Shown here one piece after another: positions 17,553-24,609 of a stretch of DNA of 64,000 bases. Under the pieces are notes generated by a model. The model saw nothing but the letters and a program-made list of their open reading frames with translations. It was not told the DNA's origin and made no database searches. This DNA is from Acidimicrobiales bacterium. Lineage in GTDB: Bacteria; Actinomycetota; Acidimicrobiia; Acidimicrobiales; Aldehydirespiratoraceae. How positions within the stretch are numbered: the first letter of the stretch is position 1; the number at the start of each line of letters is the position of its first letter. Position numbers and translations under genes: made by a program. The stretch spans positions 1,732,369 to 1,796,368 of the forward strand of contig JAWPML010000001.1 of assembly GCA_033344915.1 (NCBI GenBank). Reading direction: 5' to 3'.

Positions 17553-18368
17553 TCACCGATTCGGCCTCTCAAGCTTTCCTTGCGCATAGAGCAGCCGAAG
17601 CCGATTCGCCGTCTCGGAAGACAACCCGCCGCTCCATCCTGCCAGCTTGATCAGCCCCTCGACCTTGAACTCGACATCTCCCTGCTCGATGTCCTCTCCG
17701 TACTCGTCGAGCCAACCGTGCACGAGAGTGAGGAGGCGTGCCAGTTCCCACTGAGCGGCCTGCACGAACTCCTGAACCTCAGCTTCGTCTTCGCCAGCAT
17801 CGAGGTGGCGCTGCACAGCGATGATCTCGGCTCGATAGCCGTAGACCGCTGACCAGATTCGCGAGAGGGCCTCCTCCCGCTCGGTGAATGAACTTTCGGT
17901 GAGCACCGGTGTGTCTTCGTGGGCAGCAATCTCAGGTCGCCGGCCCTCTGTCCGGGGCGTGTAGCGGAGGTTCTGCTGCTCGATTGCGAACGCCATCTCG
18001 TCCAGGATCGTGGGCTCGATGTGTTTGCGGATGTGGTCGGGGTGTCTTTCCACGACCTCGCCGGCCGTCTCGCGCCGAAACGTGAGCGTCGTGCCCCGAA
18101 GTCCTCGATCGGCGCCGAAAATGATGCGCGCGATTCGTCCCCGGTCGCTGTCGCCGTAGTCCCGTAGTAGCTGTCGCAGAAGTCGGTCGAGGGCAGTCAC
18201 CCGGCTCGCTATCTGATCAGGATGCTGTGCGTGGGCGATCACGACACGCTGATGAGGGAGGAGTTCGCCGACGGTCTCTGGAGTCACCGGAAGGCCGTGC
18301 CGGAGAACCGCCCGTAGGGCCTTCCTGATCTCGTCGGGCTCCGTAGTCAGAGCCGGCAGTTCTCCCAT
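17553..18368 (-). CDS. protein of unknown function at the head of the restriction/Gabija gene cluster
   Basis: 271 residues, cytosolic, no recognised catalytic motif. The N-terminal half has a helical, charged segment followed by LRGTTLTFRRETAGEVVERHPDHIRKHIEP, which resembles a conserved but unnamed actinobacterial region and reads like a DNA-binding helix pair. The C-terminal half is helical and acidic (HLDAGEDEAEVQEFVQAAQWELARLL, YGEDIEQGDVEFKVEGLIKLAGW). It sits 49 bases upstream of hsdM on the same strand, so it may be a regulator or accessory factor of the cluster, but that is inference from position only. Confidence 0.7.
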   Translation of the reverse strand: MGELPALTTEPDEIRKALRAVLRHGLPVTPETVGELLPHQRVVIAHAQHPDQIASRVTALDRLLRQLLRDYGDSDRGRIARIIFGADRGLRGTTLTFRRETAGEVVERHPDHIRKHIEPTILDEMAFAIEQQNLRYTPRTEGRRPEIAAHEDTPVLTESSFTEREEALSRIWSAVYGYRAEIIAVQRHLDAGEDEAEVQEFVQAAQWELARLLTLVHGWLDEYGEDIEQGDVEFKVEGLIKLAGWSGGLSSETANRLRLLYAQGKLERPNR

Positions 18369-18474
18369 ACCCAGAAATTACCCAGTTCTGACCCTTTCGG
18401 CCGTGACACCAGTTCGTGGCCTCCTCAGATCACCGAGCAGGAGACACCTGCCGGAAGATGAGAGGAGACCCGAA

Positions 18475-18828
18475 ATGGGTGACTTGATGAGGTGGGCAGA
18501 TGGGCAAGGCGTGGAGCCTCTGCCCGCTGCCCGACTGACCCGGTTCGAGCAGCGGCAGCACGGACGGTCGCTGACTCGGCTGGAACACAAGGCCGACCTG
18601 CAGACGCGTGCGGTCGAGTTGGAGGCCGATATCGGCCAGGCCAAGGTGCACGCCGTCGCCAACGTCGGCAATGCCGCCATGACGGCGCAGGCGTTGATCA
18701 GCGGGCGTGAGCGCCTGCTGGTGGAGGCTGAGCCGGCTGCGATCCACGGTGTGGCCTACGTGAGCCAGAAGCTCACCCTGGCCTTGGGCGCCGTGGTCGA
18801 CGACACGCTACGGGAGGTCACGAAGTGA
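18475..18828 (+). CDS. hypothetical helical protein, first gene of the mobile-element module
   Basis: 117 residues, rich in Ala, Leu and charged residues, predicted mostly coiled coil (RLEHKADLQTRAVELEADIGQAKVHAVANVG). The start at 18475 has GAGGAG eight bases upstream and is preferred over an earlier in-frame ATG at 18403. It is translationally coupled to the next gene (overlap of four bases) and divergent from the defence cluster. No function recognised. Confidence 0.65.
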   Translation: MGDLMRWADGQGVEPLPAARLTRFEQRQHGRSLTRLEHKADLQTRAVELEADIGQAKVHAVANVGNAAMTAQALISGRERLLVEAEPAAIHGVAYVSQKLTLALGAVVDDTLREVTK

Positions 18829-19064
18829 TCGAGCTGGTCCTCCTGCTGGGGCTCGTTCTCCTTGTGGTCGGCCTGCTGGTTGTGGCCTCCAACTCCGCAG
18901 TCGACGACGCACGCTCGTCGATGGAGGAGGCCGCTCGTCGTGAGCGTCACCGAATCGTCCGGGCGCAGACCCAGGCGGAGAACGAGATCAACCGACTCAC
19001 CCACGCCGCCTTCGAGGAGATGGTCGAGGAAGTCGATCGGGCTCGACGGGAGGCGGACTCATGA
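18825..19064 (+). CDS. small membrane-anchored coiled-coil protein
   Basis: 79 residues from a GTG start overlapping the previous stop. Residues 1-22 form one hydrophobic helix (IELVLLLGLVLLVVGLLVVAS) and the rest is a charged helix (SSMEEAARRERHRIVRAQTQAENEINRL). A single-pass inner-membrane protein with a cytoplasmic coiled coil; it may help build a transfer or surface complex, but no family is recognised. Confidence 0.6.
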   Translation: MIELVLLLGLVLLVVGLLVVASNSAVDDARSSMEEAARRERHRIVRAQTQAENEINRLTHAAFEEMVEEVDRARREADS

Positions 19065-19315
19065 ACGCCTTCACGATCGAGAACCTGCAGACCATCTTGC
19101 TCCTTACGCTCGTATTGCACACCTACGGTCCGAAGCTGCGACGTCTGGTCCGACGAGCGCGGGCTCGTCGAGCCCATCGTCAGCTGGTGGCCCAGGATGC
19201 CCACGCACGCTGTGTCGACGTCCGCGATCGAGCCGACGTCGCAGCGCACGTTGTATCCGATGAGGTGAAGCGTCGCCTCTGGCTGATCCGCTCTGGTCCG
19301 AACGATGTGGCGTGA
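19061..19315 (+). CDS. small protein with N-terminal hydrophobic helix
   Basis: 84 residues, overlapping the previous gene by four bases (ATGA). The hydrophobic stretch IENLQTILLLTLVLHTYG is followed by a strongly basic segment (KLRRLVRRARARRAHRQL). It is probably membrane-associated through one helix with an Arg-rich cytoplasmic tail. Unknown function, same transcription unit as its neighbours. Confidence 0.55.
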   Translation: MNAFTIENLQTILLLTLVLHTYGPKLRRLVRRARARRAHRQLVAQDAHARCVDVRDRADVAAHVVSDEVKRRLWLIRSGPNDVA

Positions 19316-19496
19316 CCCGAATCCTCGGCAGAGTTGGGCGGAGTGGGTGGTCGGCTGGATCTTCACGCTCTTGCTGCTGGCGTTTGCCGCCGAGGCGCTC
19401 GTCCAGATGGTCAAGCCGCTGTTGCCGTGGATCGGCCTTGGCGTCTTGGTCTTCGTGAGCTTGTCGTTGTGGCTGCGGCGACGTGAGCGCTGGTGA
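19305..19496 (+). CDS. small two-helix membrane protein
   Basis: 63 residues with two hydrophobic helices (WAEWVVGWIFTLLLLAFAAEALV and LPWIGLGVLVFVSLSLWL) and a basic C-terminus. Its start lies inside the end of the previous gene. It ends the small-protein cluster; the operator-bearing promoter follows. Confidence 0.55.
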   Translation: MWRDPNPRQSWAEWVVGWIFTLLLLAFAAEALVQMVKPLLPWIGLGVLVFVSLSLWLRRRERW

Positions 19497-19549
19497 CCTC
19501 GGCCTTCGTGGCACCTGTTCCGGTCGGTGTTGTGGAATGCGCAATCTCG

Positions 19550-19600
19550 TTGACCGCTGCGTAAACGCAGTGTTTCAATATGAGGGCTGCGCAAACGCAG
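19550..19600 (+). promoter_or_regulatory. promoter with two palindromic operators, upstream of the transfer genes
   Basis: A -35 box TTGACC (19550-19555) and a -10 box TTCAAT (19574-19579) are 18 bases apart. The palindrome CTGCGTAAACGCAG fills the spacer (19557-19570) and CTGCGCAAACGCAG lies just past the expected start point (19587-19600), 30 bases or about three helical turns away. The same palindrome stands before the XRE gene at 23516. This is the layout expected for repression by a dimeric HTH protein. Confidence 0.65.
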
Positions 19601-19634
19601 CACCGGCCGGAATCAACACAGAAAGGAGGGAGCA

Positions 19635-19775
19635 ATGAACGAACCACAGCGGAAGGTCCGCATTCGGCCCATCAAACGAAGCGAGCCCGATCTGCGCCGA
19701 CTCGCACGGGCGCTCATCGAGCTGGCCACGACACAGAACGAGAAGAAGAGGTCGAACGAGAGGAAGGCCGCATGA
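19635..19775 (+). CDS. 46-residue basic peptide, leader gene of the coupling ATPase
   Basis: The ATG at 19635 has a near-perfect AGGAGG four bases away, the best ribosome-binding site in the region. The TGA overlaps the ATG of the coupling ATPase gene by four bases. The peptide begins MNEPQRKVRIRPIKRSEPDL and is highly basic and helical. The strong RBS and the overlap argue for a real gene that also couples translation of the ATPase. Function unknown. Confidence 0.6.
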   Translation: MNEPQRKVRIRPIKRSEPDLRRLARALIELATTQNEKKRSNERKAA

Positions 19776-21907
19776 CCGCCCTCTTCAGATCCTCCACACC
19801 ACCACTCAGCTGGTACCGGATCGACTTCGGCCGTGAACTCGATGTCGACGACGTCCACCGACTCATCATCTCTGTGCTCGGCGATCGTCAGCTCGGCCTC
19901 GTGATCATCGAGGTCGAGAACCGCAAGGGCAGCCTCAGCTATCGGATCGGTGCCCACAGCTCACGCATCGTGCAGCTGATCGAGTCCGCGGTTGCCGGCA
20001 GCATCGTGACGGAGATAACCAGGTCGGTGCCAGCCGACGGCCTGGCCGCCTGCCTGCGCATCAGCACGAAGCGTAGACCGATCCGGGTCGATGACCCCGA
20101 GGCATCCACCATGAGGATCCTCGGAGCGCTCGCCACCACCAATGCAGCCGTCGTCCACCAGATCGTGATCGACCGCCGACTCCGACCAAACGCGATCCCG
20201 AATCGGCTGGAGACGCTCCAAGCGGAGACCTGGCCACGAGCACTGCTCGAAGCGGCCACCACCGGCACCTCACGAGTCGACACCGAAGCTCGCCGAGCGC
20301 TCACCGACAAGGAGAGCCTGCCGGGGGGCTCGACAACAGTCAGGGTCATCGCAACTGGCCGATCGGCCCGCCAGGCACTCTCCAGCTACGAGGCAGCGCT
20401 CCGATCGCTCGAATCACCTGGTGTACGGATCCGCCTCGCCCGAGACGACTGGAATGCAGCTCGCGCGGCTCGTCCATCACGTCGACCGACGCCGCTCAAC
20501 AGCGACGAGATCGTGAACCTGCTCGCCTGGCCGTATGGCGACAGGGACTACATCGGCCTCGACCGGGGAGGGTCACGCCTCACCGCAGTGACTCAGCCTG
20601 AGCGATTCGATCGGGTACTGGCCGTGGCATCCCACCCGGGCCGGCCAATCTCGATCGGACAGTCGGCGGCCGATGGTCTCCGCCATACCCACGTCCTCGG
20701 ACCGACCGGGGTCGGCAAGTCCACCCTGCTGCTGAACATGATCCTCCAGGACATCGAAGCCGGCCGAGGTGCCGTCGTCCTTGACCCCAAAGGCGACCTA
20801 ATCGACGATGTCCTCGCTCGACTCCAGGATCGCCATCTCGACCGAATGGTCGTGCTCGACGCCGCTCGCAGCGACCACGTCGTGGGGTTCAACCCGCTCA
20901 AGTCCCGGCACGCCGAACTCGCTGTCGACGGCATCCTCCACGTCTTTCATCAGCTCTACGCAGACTCGTGGGGACCACGAACCCAGGACATCCTCCACTC
21001 GTCGCTCCTCACCGTCGTCGACTCCGAGGCGGCCTCGATCTGCCACATCCCGCAACTCCTCGTGGATGACCGGTTCCGCCGCAGGCTCCTCGCCGAGAAG
21101 TCGCAACCGACCGCCGTTCGTTTCTTTTGGAACTGGTACGAGAACCTGTCCGACGCCGAGCGCGGCGCCGTGATCGCCCCGGTCATGAACAAGCTCCGGC
21201 CGTTCCTGTTGCGCAGCTCGCTCCGTGCGCTGCTTGGTCAGGTCGAGCCAGCCTTCGACCCCAAGACGATCTTCACCGAGCGACGAGTGCTCCTGGTGCC
21301 GCTGCGCAAGGGGCTCGTGGGAGCCGAGGCGGCGAATCTTCTGGGTTCGCTGATCGTCGCCCGCATTTGGCAACTCGCCCAGGAGCGCAGCGAGATCGAC
21401 TCGTCCCGACGGCACCCGGTGTTCGTCTACCTCGACGAGTTCCAGGATTACCTGCATCTGCCGACCGACCTCGCCGACGTTCTCGCCCAGGCCCGAGGTC
21501 TCGGCCTCGGACTCGTGCTCGCTCACCAGCATCTCGGGCAGCTGACCACATCGGTGCGAGACGCTGTGCTTGCCAACGCCCAGAGCCGGATCTGCTTCCG
21601 GCTCAGCCCGGACGACGCCACTCGTATCGCCCGAAGCGCTGGCGTGCTCGACGCCGATGACTTCACCCGCTTGGGCAAGTACGAGGTCTACGCCAGCATC
21701 CTCACCGACGGCTCACCGACACCATTCGCTTCGGCGAGGACTGCAGCTCCCCGGCGACCATTGCGTGATCCGTCCGCAATAGGGCGTGATCTCGCTCGGC
21801 GGTGGGGCCGAGCACCAGGGGATGTCGACGAGCAGCTGAACCGTCTGACCAACTCACCATCCGATGAAGACGAGCAACTCGGCCGGAGAAGGCGAGGTCA
21901 GCCATGA
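19772..21907 (+). CDS. type IV coupling ATPase (VirD4/TraG/TraM-binding type)
   Basis: 711 residues. Walker A GPTGVGKST at 310-318, then GRGAVVLDPKGDLIDD, the FNPLKSRHAE segment, Walker B VFVYLDEFQDYLHLP and the sensor-like LVLAHQHLGQL. This order is diagnostic of DNA-pumping coupling proteins of conjugative and mobilisable elements. No N-terminal membrane helices are seen, so it belongs to the soluble, actinobacterial type that loads DNA at the membrane with help from partners. Its first 300 residues are a separate domain of unknown fold. The start at 19772 was chosen over a longer frame because of the ATGA coupling. Confidence 0.85.
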   Translation: MTALFRSSTPPLSWYRIDFGRELDVDDVHRLIISVLGDRQLGLVIIEVENRKGSLSYRIGAHSSRIVQLIESAVAGSIVTEITRSVPADGLAACLRISTKRRPIRVDDPEASTMRILGALATTNAAVVHQIVIDRRLRPNAIPNRLETLQAETWPRALLEAATTGTSRVDTEARRALTDKESLPGGSTTVRVIATGRSARQALSSYEAALRSLESPGVRIRLARDDWNAARAARPSRRPTPLNSDEIVNLLAWPYGDRDYIGLDRGGSRLTAVTQPERFDRVLAVASHPGRPISIGQSAADGLRHTHVLGPTGVGKSTLLLNMILQDIEAGRGAVVLDPKGDLIDDVLARLQDRHLDRMVVLDAARSDHVVGFNPLKSRHAELAVDGILHVFHQLYADSWGPRTQDILHSSLLTVVDSEAASICHIPQLLVDDRFRRRLLAEKSQPTAVRFFWNWYENLSDAERGAVIAPVMNKLRPFLLRSSLRALLGQVEPAFDPKTIFTERRVLLVPLRKGLVGAEAANLLGSLIVARIWQLAQERSEIDSSRRHPVFVYLDEFQDYLHLPTDLADVLAQARGLGLGLVLAHQHLGQLTTSVRDAVLANAQSRICFRLSPDDATRIARSAGVLDADDFTRLGKYEVYASILTDGSPTPFASARTAAPRRPLRDPSAIGRDLARRWGRAPGDVDEQLNRLTNSPSDEDEQLGRRRRGQP

Positions 21908-22026
21908 GCGCTGTACCGATCGCTCTACCGACCGTGTCGAGTGGCGGCCGACGCATCGCCCGAATCGGCAAGGCCAACCCACCAATAGCGGAGCCGACAC
22001 TTATCACTCAGGGGGCTCCCTCATGA
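21904..22026 (+). CDS. 40-residue peptide bridging the coupling ATPase and the relaxation protein
   Basis: A short frame (MSAVPIALPTVSSGGRRIAR ...) whose ATG overlaps the ATPase stop by four bases and whose TGA overlaps the next ATG by four bases. Perfect coupling at both ends makes it a likely translated gene, or at least a translational bridge. No family recognised. Confidence 0.5.
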   Translation: MSAVPIALPTVSSGGRRIARIGKANPPIAEPTLITQGAPS

Positions 22027-22820
22027 GTCGTCGTGTCGGCCGCCGCCAGCTCGAACAACTCGGGGACCAGCTCAGCCCCCGGGACCTCGCGGTTCTCGGA
22101 AGCACCCGTCGATTCCGCCTTGTGACAGGTGATCAGCTTCGCCGGCTCCACTTCCGGGATCACGCAACACCGGAGACCGGCGCCCGAGTCGCACGGCGTG
22201 TCCTCAGTCGGCTCGCCGGTCACGGACTGCTCGTCCGCCTCGAACGACGGATCGGCGGCATCCGGGCCGGATCGGCGGGTCACATCTACGCCCTCAGCTC
22301 GCTCGGACACCGAGCACTCGGGACCGAGATCCGCAAACGGACAACCGAACCGAGCTTCACGTTCGTCAAGCACACGCTCGCCATCACCGAGCTTTCGACG
22401 ACCCTGATTGAACTCGACGCCGCCGATCAGATCGACCTGCTCGAACTCCAGCCCGAACCGGCTGCCTGGCGCACTCATCGAGCTGGACTCGTCGAGAACA
22501 TCTTGAAGCCCGACCTCTTCGTCCAGGTCGCCGACGACGAGTACGAGCTGAGCTGGTTCATCGAGATCGACTGCGGCACCGAATCCCGACCGACAATCCA
22601 GCGCAAGTGCCACGCCTACGCCGACTACCGGCGAACTGGCGCCGAGCAAGAACGCCACGGCGTCTTCCCGCTGGTCCTGTGGATCGCTCCCGACGAACGT
22701 CGACGCGCACAGCTGGAGCAGGCCATCACAGGTGATCGCCGGATCGACCCTGACCTCTTCGTCGTCACGACGTCGAACAAGGCGACCGAGGTCATCACCG
22801 ACACAGGCCGCCAGCCATGA
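22023..22820 (+). CDS. replication-relaxation family protein
   Basis: 265 residues. It starts with a winged-helix-like domain (LSPRDLAVLGSTRRFRLVTGDQLRRLHF, RVARRVLSRLAGHGLLVRLERRIGG, IYALSSLGHRAL) and continues with a restriction-fold-like C-terminal part (KPDLFVQVADDEYELSWFIEIDCGTES). This is the layout of the replication-relaxation family seen on actinobacterial plasmids and integrative elements, where it acts in initiation or DNA processing. It may replace a classical relaxase here, since none is visible. Confidence 0.75.
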   Translation: MSRRVGRRQLEQLGDQLSPRDLAVLGSTRRFRLVTGDQLRRLHFRDHATPETGARVARRVLSRLAGHGLLVRLERRIGGIRAGSAGHIYALSSLGHRALGTEIRKRTTEPSFTFVKHTLAITELSTTLIELDAADQIDLLELQPEPAAWRTHRAGLVENILKPDLFVQVADDEYELSWFIEIDCGTESRPTIQRKCHAYADYRRTGAEQERHGVFPLVLWIAPDERRRAQLEQAITGDRRIDPDLFVVTTSNKATEVITDTGRQP

Positions 22821-22927
22821 CCGTCACAGCCCCCGAGCAAGATGGTCGCCAGATCTCTCGCCGCCCGAGACGCCAACAGGAAGGAGGGCAGCCACCAACA
22901 CCAAACCTAAACAGGAGACCCCAACCC

Positions 22928-23488
22928 ATGGAAGGAACCCATGAACAACACGAACACCTGAACCACGAGCCCGAGCCCCGCATCTATGCCGCCTCGCTCG
23001 CCGACTACAACAACGGCAACCTGCACGGCCGCTGGATCGACGCCAACCAAGGCCCCGACGACCTCCACGCGGAGATCGCCGACATGCTCAGCACCTCGAA
23101 GCTCCCCGGCGCCGAAGAGTGGGCGATCCACGACTACGAGGGCTTCGGCAGCTTCCGCCTCTCGGAGTACGAAAGTATCGACACCGTCGCCCGCATTGCC
23201 CAGGGCATCGCCGAGCACGGCACCGTCTTCGCCCACTGGGTCGACCACGTCGGCACCACCGACACCGACTCCCTCGACCACTTCGACGAGCACTACCTCG
23301 GCGCCTGGGACAGCCTCAGCGACTACGCCGAACAACTCCTCGACGACCTCGGCGTCGACCCCGACCACCTCGTCCCCGGCTGGCTGAGCCCGTACCTCAC
23401 CATCGACTACGAGCAGCTCGGCTACGACATGGCCACCGACCTCTACGTGTCCGAGGACGGTTCTGAGACCCACCTCTTTCAACCGTGA
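22928..23488 (+). CDS. ardA: antirestriction protein ArdA
   Basis: 186 residues, strongly acidic, with the ArdA hallmark RIYAASLADYNNGNLHGRWID and the later FDEHYLGAWDSLSDYAEQLLDD and YLTIDYEQLGYDMATDLY. ArdA mimics bent B-DNA and blocks type I restriction enzymes when an element enters a new host. I chose the ATG at 22928, with AGGAG upstream; the frame is also open to 22817. A second ATG at 22940 starts the peptide MNNTNT and then stops one base out of frame, and MNNTNTLNHEPEP looks like a normal ArdA start. A one-base loss may have moved the start upstream. Confidence 0.9.
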   Translation: MEGTHEQHEHLNHEPEPRIYAASLADYNNGNLHGRWIDANQGPDDLHAEIADMLSTSKLPGAEEWAIHDYEGFGSFRLSEYESIDTVARIAQGIAEHGTVFAHWVDHVGTTDTDSLDHFDEHYLGAWDSLSDYAEQLLDDLGVDPDHLVPGWLSPYLTIDYEQLGYDMATDLYVSEDGSETHLFQP

Positions 23489-23515
23489 TCAACCGTCGAC
23501 GTTGTGAATTCCACA

Positions 23516-23545
23516 CTGCGCAAACGCAGCAGATCGTGTTACGAT
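23516..23545 (+). promoter_or_regulatory. operator and extended -10 promoter of the XRE/ImmA genes
   Basis: The palindrome CTGCGCAAACGCAG (23516-23529) is identical to the second operator of the transfer promoter. It is followed by an extended -10 element, TGT plus TACGAT (23537-23545), with no good -35. The operator lies where a -35 box would be, so a bound repressor would block polymerase. This suggests autoregulation by the XRE protein encoded 28 bases downstream. Confidence 0.6.
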
Positions 23546-23572
23546 AGAAGCACTGTAAGCAGGAGACCCCGC

Positions 23573-23959
23573 ATGGAGCCTGAGCAAGCCAAACGGCTCG
23601 GCACGTACCTGAGGGAAGCTCGCCAGGCGAAGGGCCTTTCCGCCCGCCAGCTCGGCGACCTCACCGACATCAACGACGCCACCATCGTCCGCTTCGAGAA
23701 CGGCAGCTTCACCGCACCCGCACCCGACAAGCTGGCCCGCATTGCCGAAGCACTCGACCTCTCGATCGCCGACGTGTTCGCCCTCGCCGAGTACTCCTCG
23801 CCGAGCGAACTGCCCAACTTCACGCCCTACCTGCGCACCAAGTATCGGGACCTACCCGAAGACGCCGTCGTGCAGATCGAGAAGTACGTCGCCCGTCTCG
23901 CTAAGAAGCACGGCGTCGCCCTCGACGGTCCCGCTCCCGGCGAAGACGAAAGCCCATGA
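23573..23959 (+). CDS. XRE-family transcriptional repressor (ImmR-like)
   Basis: 128 residues. A Cro/C1-type helix-turn-helix fills the N-terminus (RLGTYLREARQAKGLSARQLGDLTDINDATIVRFENGSF), followed by an acidic linker and a C-terminal dimerisation-like helix. The start has AGGAGA upstream. It is directly followed by an ImmA-type protease gene, the pairing that keeps elements such as ICEBs1 silent until the protease destroys the repressor. The palindromes at 19557, 19587 and 23516 are its probable binding sites, inferred from position. Confidence 0.8.
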   Translation: MEPEQAKRLGTYLREARQAKGLSARQLGDLTDINDATIVRFENGSFTAPAPDKLARIAEALDLSIADVFALAEYSSPSELPNFTPYLRTKYRDLPEDAVVQIEKYVARLAKKHGVALDGPAPGEDESP

Positions 23960-23985
23960 ACTAACCAATCGAAAGGAGGAGCCCT

Positions 23986-24609
23986 ATGCCAACGTCGAAC
24001 ATCAACATCAACTACCGAGGCACGCTGGCCCTCCTGCGCGGGCTGGTTCCACACCGAAGAGTGAACCAGCGGGAAGCCTTTCAGGTAGCCGAGCTACAGG
24101 CCGCCCGCCTGCGTCAGCACCTCGGCATCGACGACGCTCGCTTCCCGACCGAAGCACTCGACCTGCCTCGCATCCGTGTCGAGTACGACGCCGACCTCCC
24201 CAGCAGTGGCATGACCTTCTGGAACGGGTCGACCTGGGTGATCGTCATCAACTCCACCGAGGCTCCGACCCGGCAACGGTTCAGCCTGGTGCACGAGTTC
24301 AAGCACATCGTCGACCACACAACCAAGCATCGCCTGTACGGGCCTGACGCCCGACGCCACGACCCGCCTGCGGAACGAGCTGCTGACTACTTCGCAGCCT
24401 GCGTCCTCATGCCGAAGCTCTACGTGAAGCGCCACTGGGGCCAAGGCCCTCGGACGCTGACTCCGATGGCCAAGACCTTCGATGTCTCACCAGCAGCGAT
24501 GAAGTACCGACTCGACCAGCTCGGCCTGCTTGGTGAAGCGCAGCGCTGCCGCTGGAGCCGACACGCCTACCGGCGAGTCCTCCCACGAACCCTGGAGCTG
24601 GCCGCATGA
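23986..24609 (+). CDS. ImmA/IrrE-family metallopeptidase (anti-repressor)
   Basis: 207 residues. The zinc-binding motif HEFKH is in FSLVHEFKHIVDH, with downstream helices (AERAADYFAACVLMPKLYV) that complete the family signature. It has a strong ribosome-binding site (AGGAGG) and lies 26 bases after the XRE gene. By analogy with ImmA it would cleave the XRE repressor after a stress or quorum signal and release the transfer genes. It overlaps the recombinase gene by four bases, so excision and de-repression would be linked. Confidence 0.85.
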   Translation: MPTSNININYRGTLALLRGLVPHRRVNQREAFQVAELQAARLRQHLGIDDARFPTEALDLPRIRVEYDADLPSSGMTFWNGSTWVIVINSTEAPTRQRFSLVHEFKHIVDHTTKHRLYGPDARRHDPPAERAADYFAACVLMPKLYVKRHWGQGPRTLTPMAKTFDVSPAAMKYRLDQLGLLGEAQRCRWSRHAYRRVLPRTLELAA

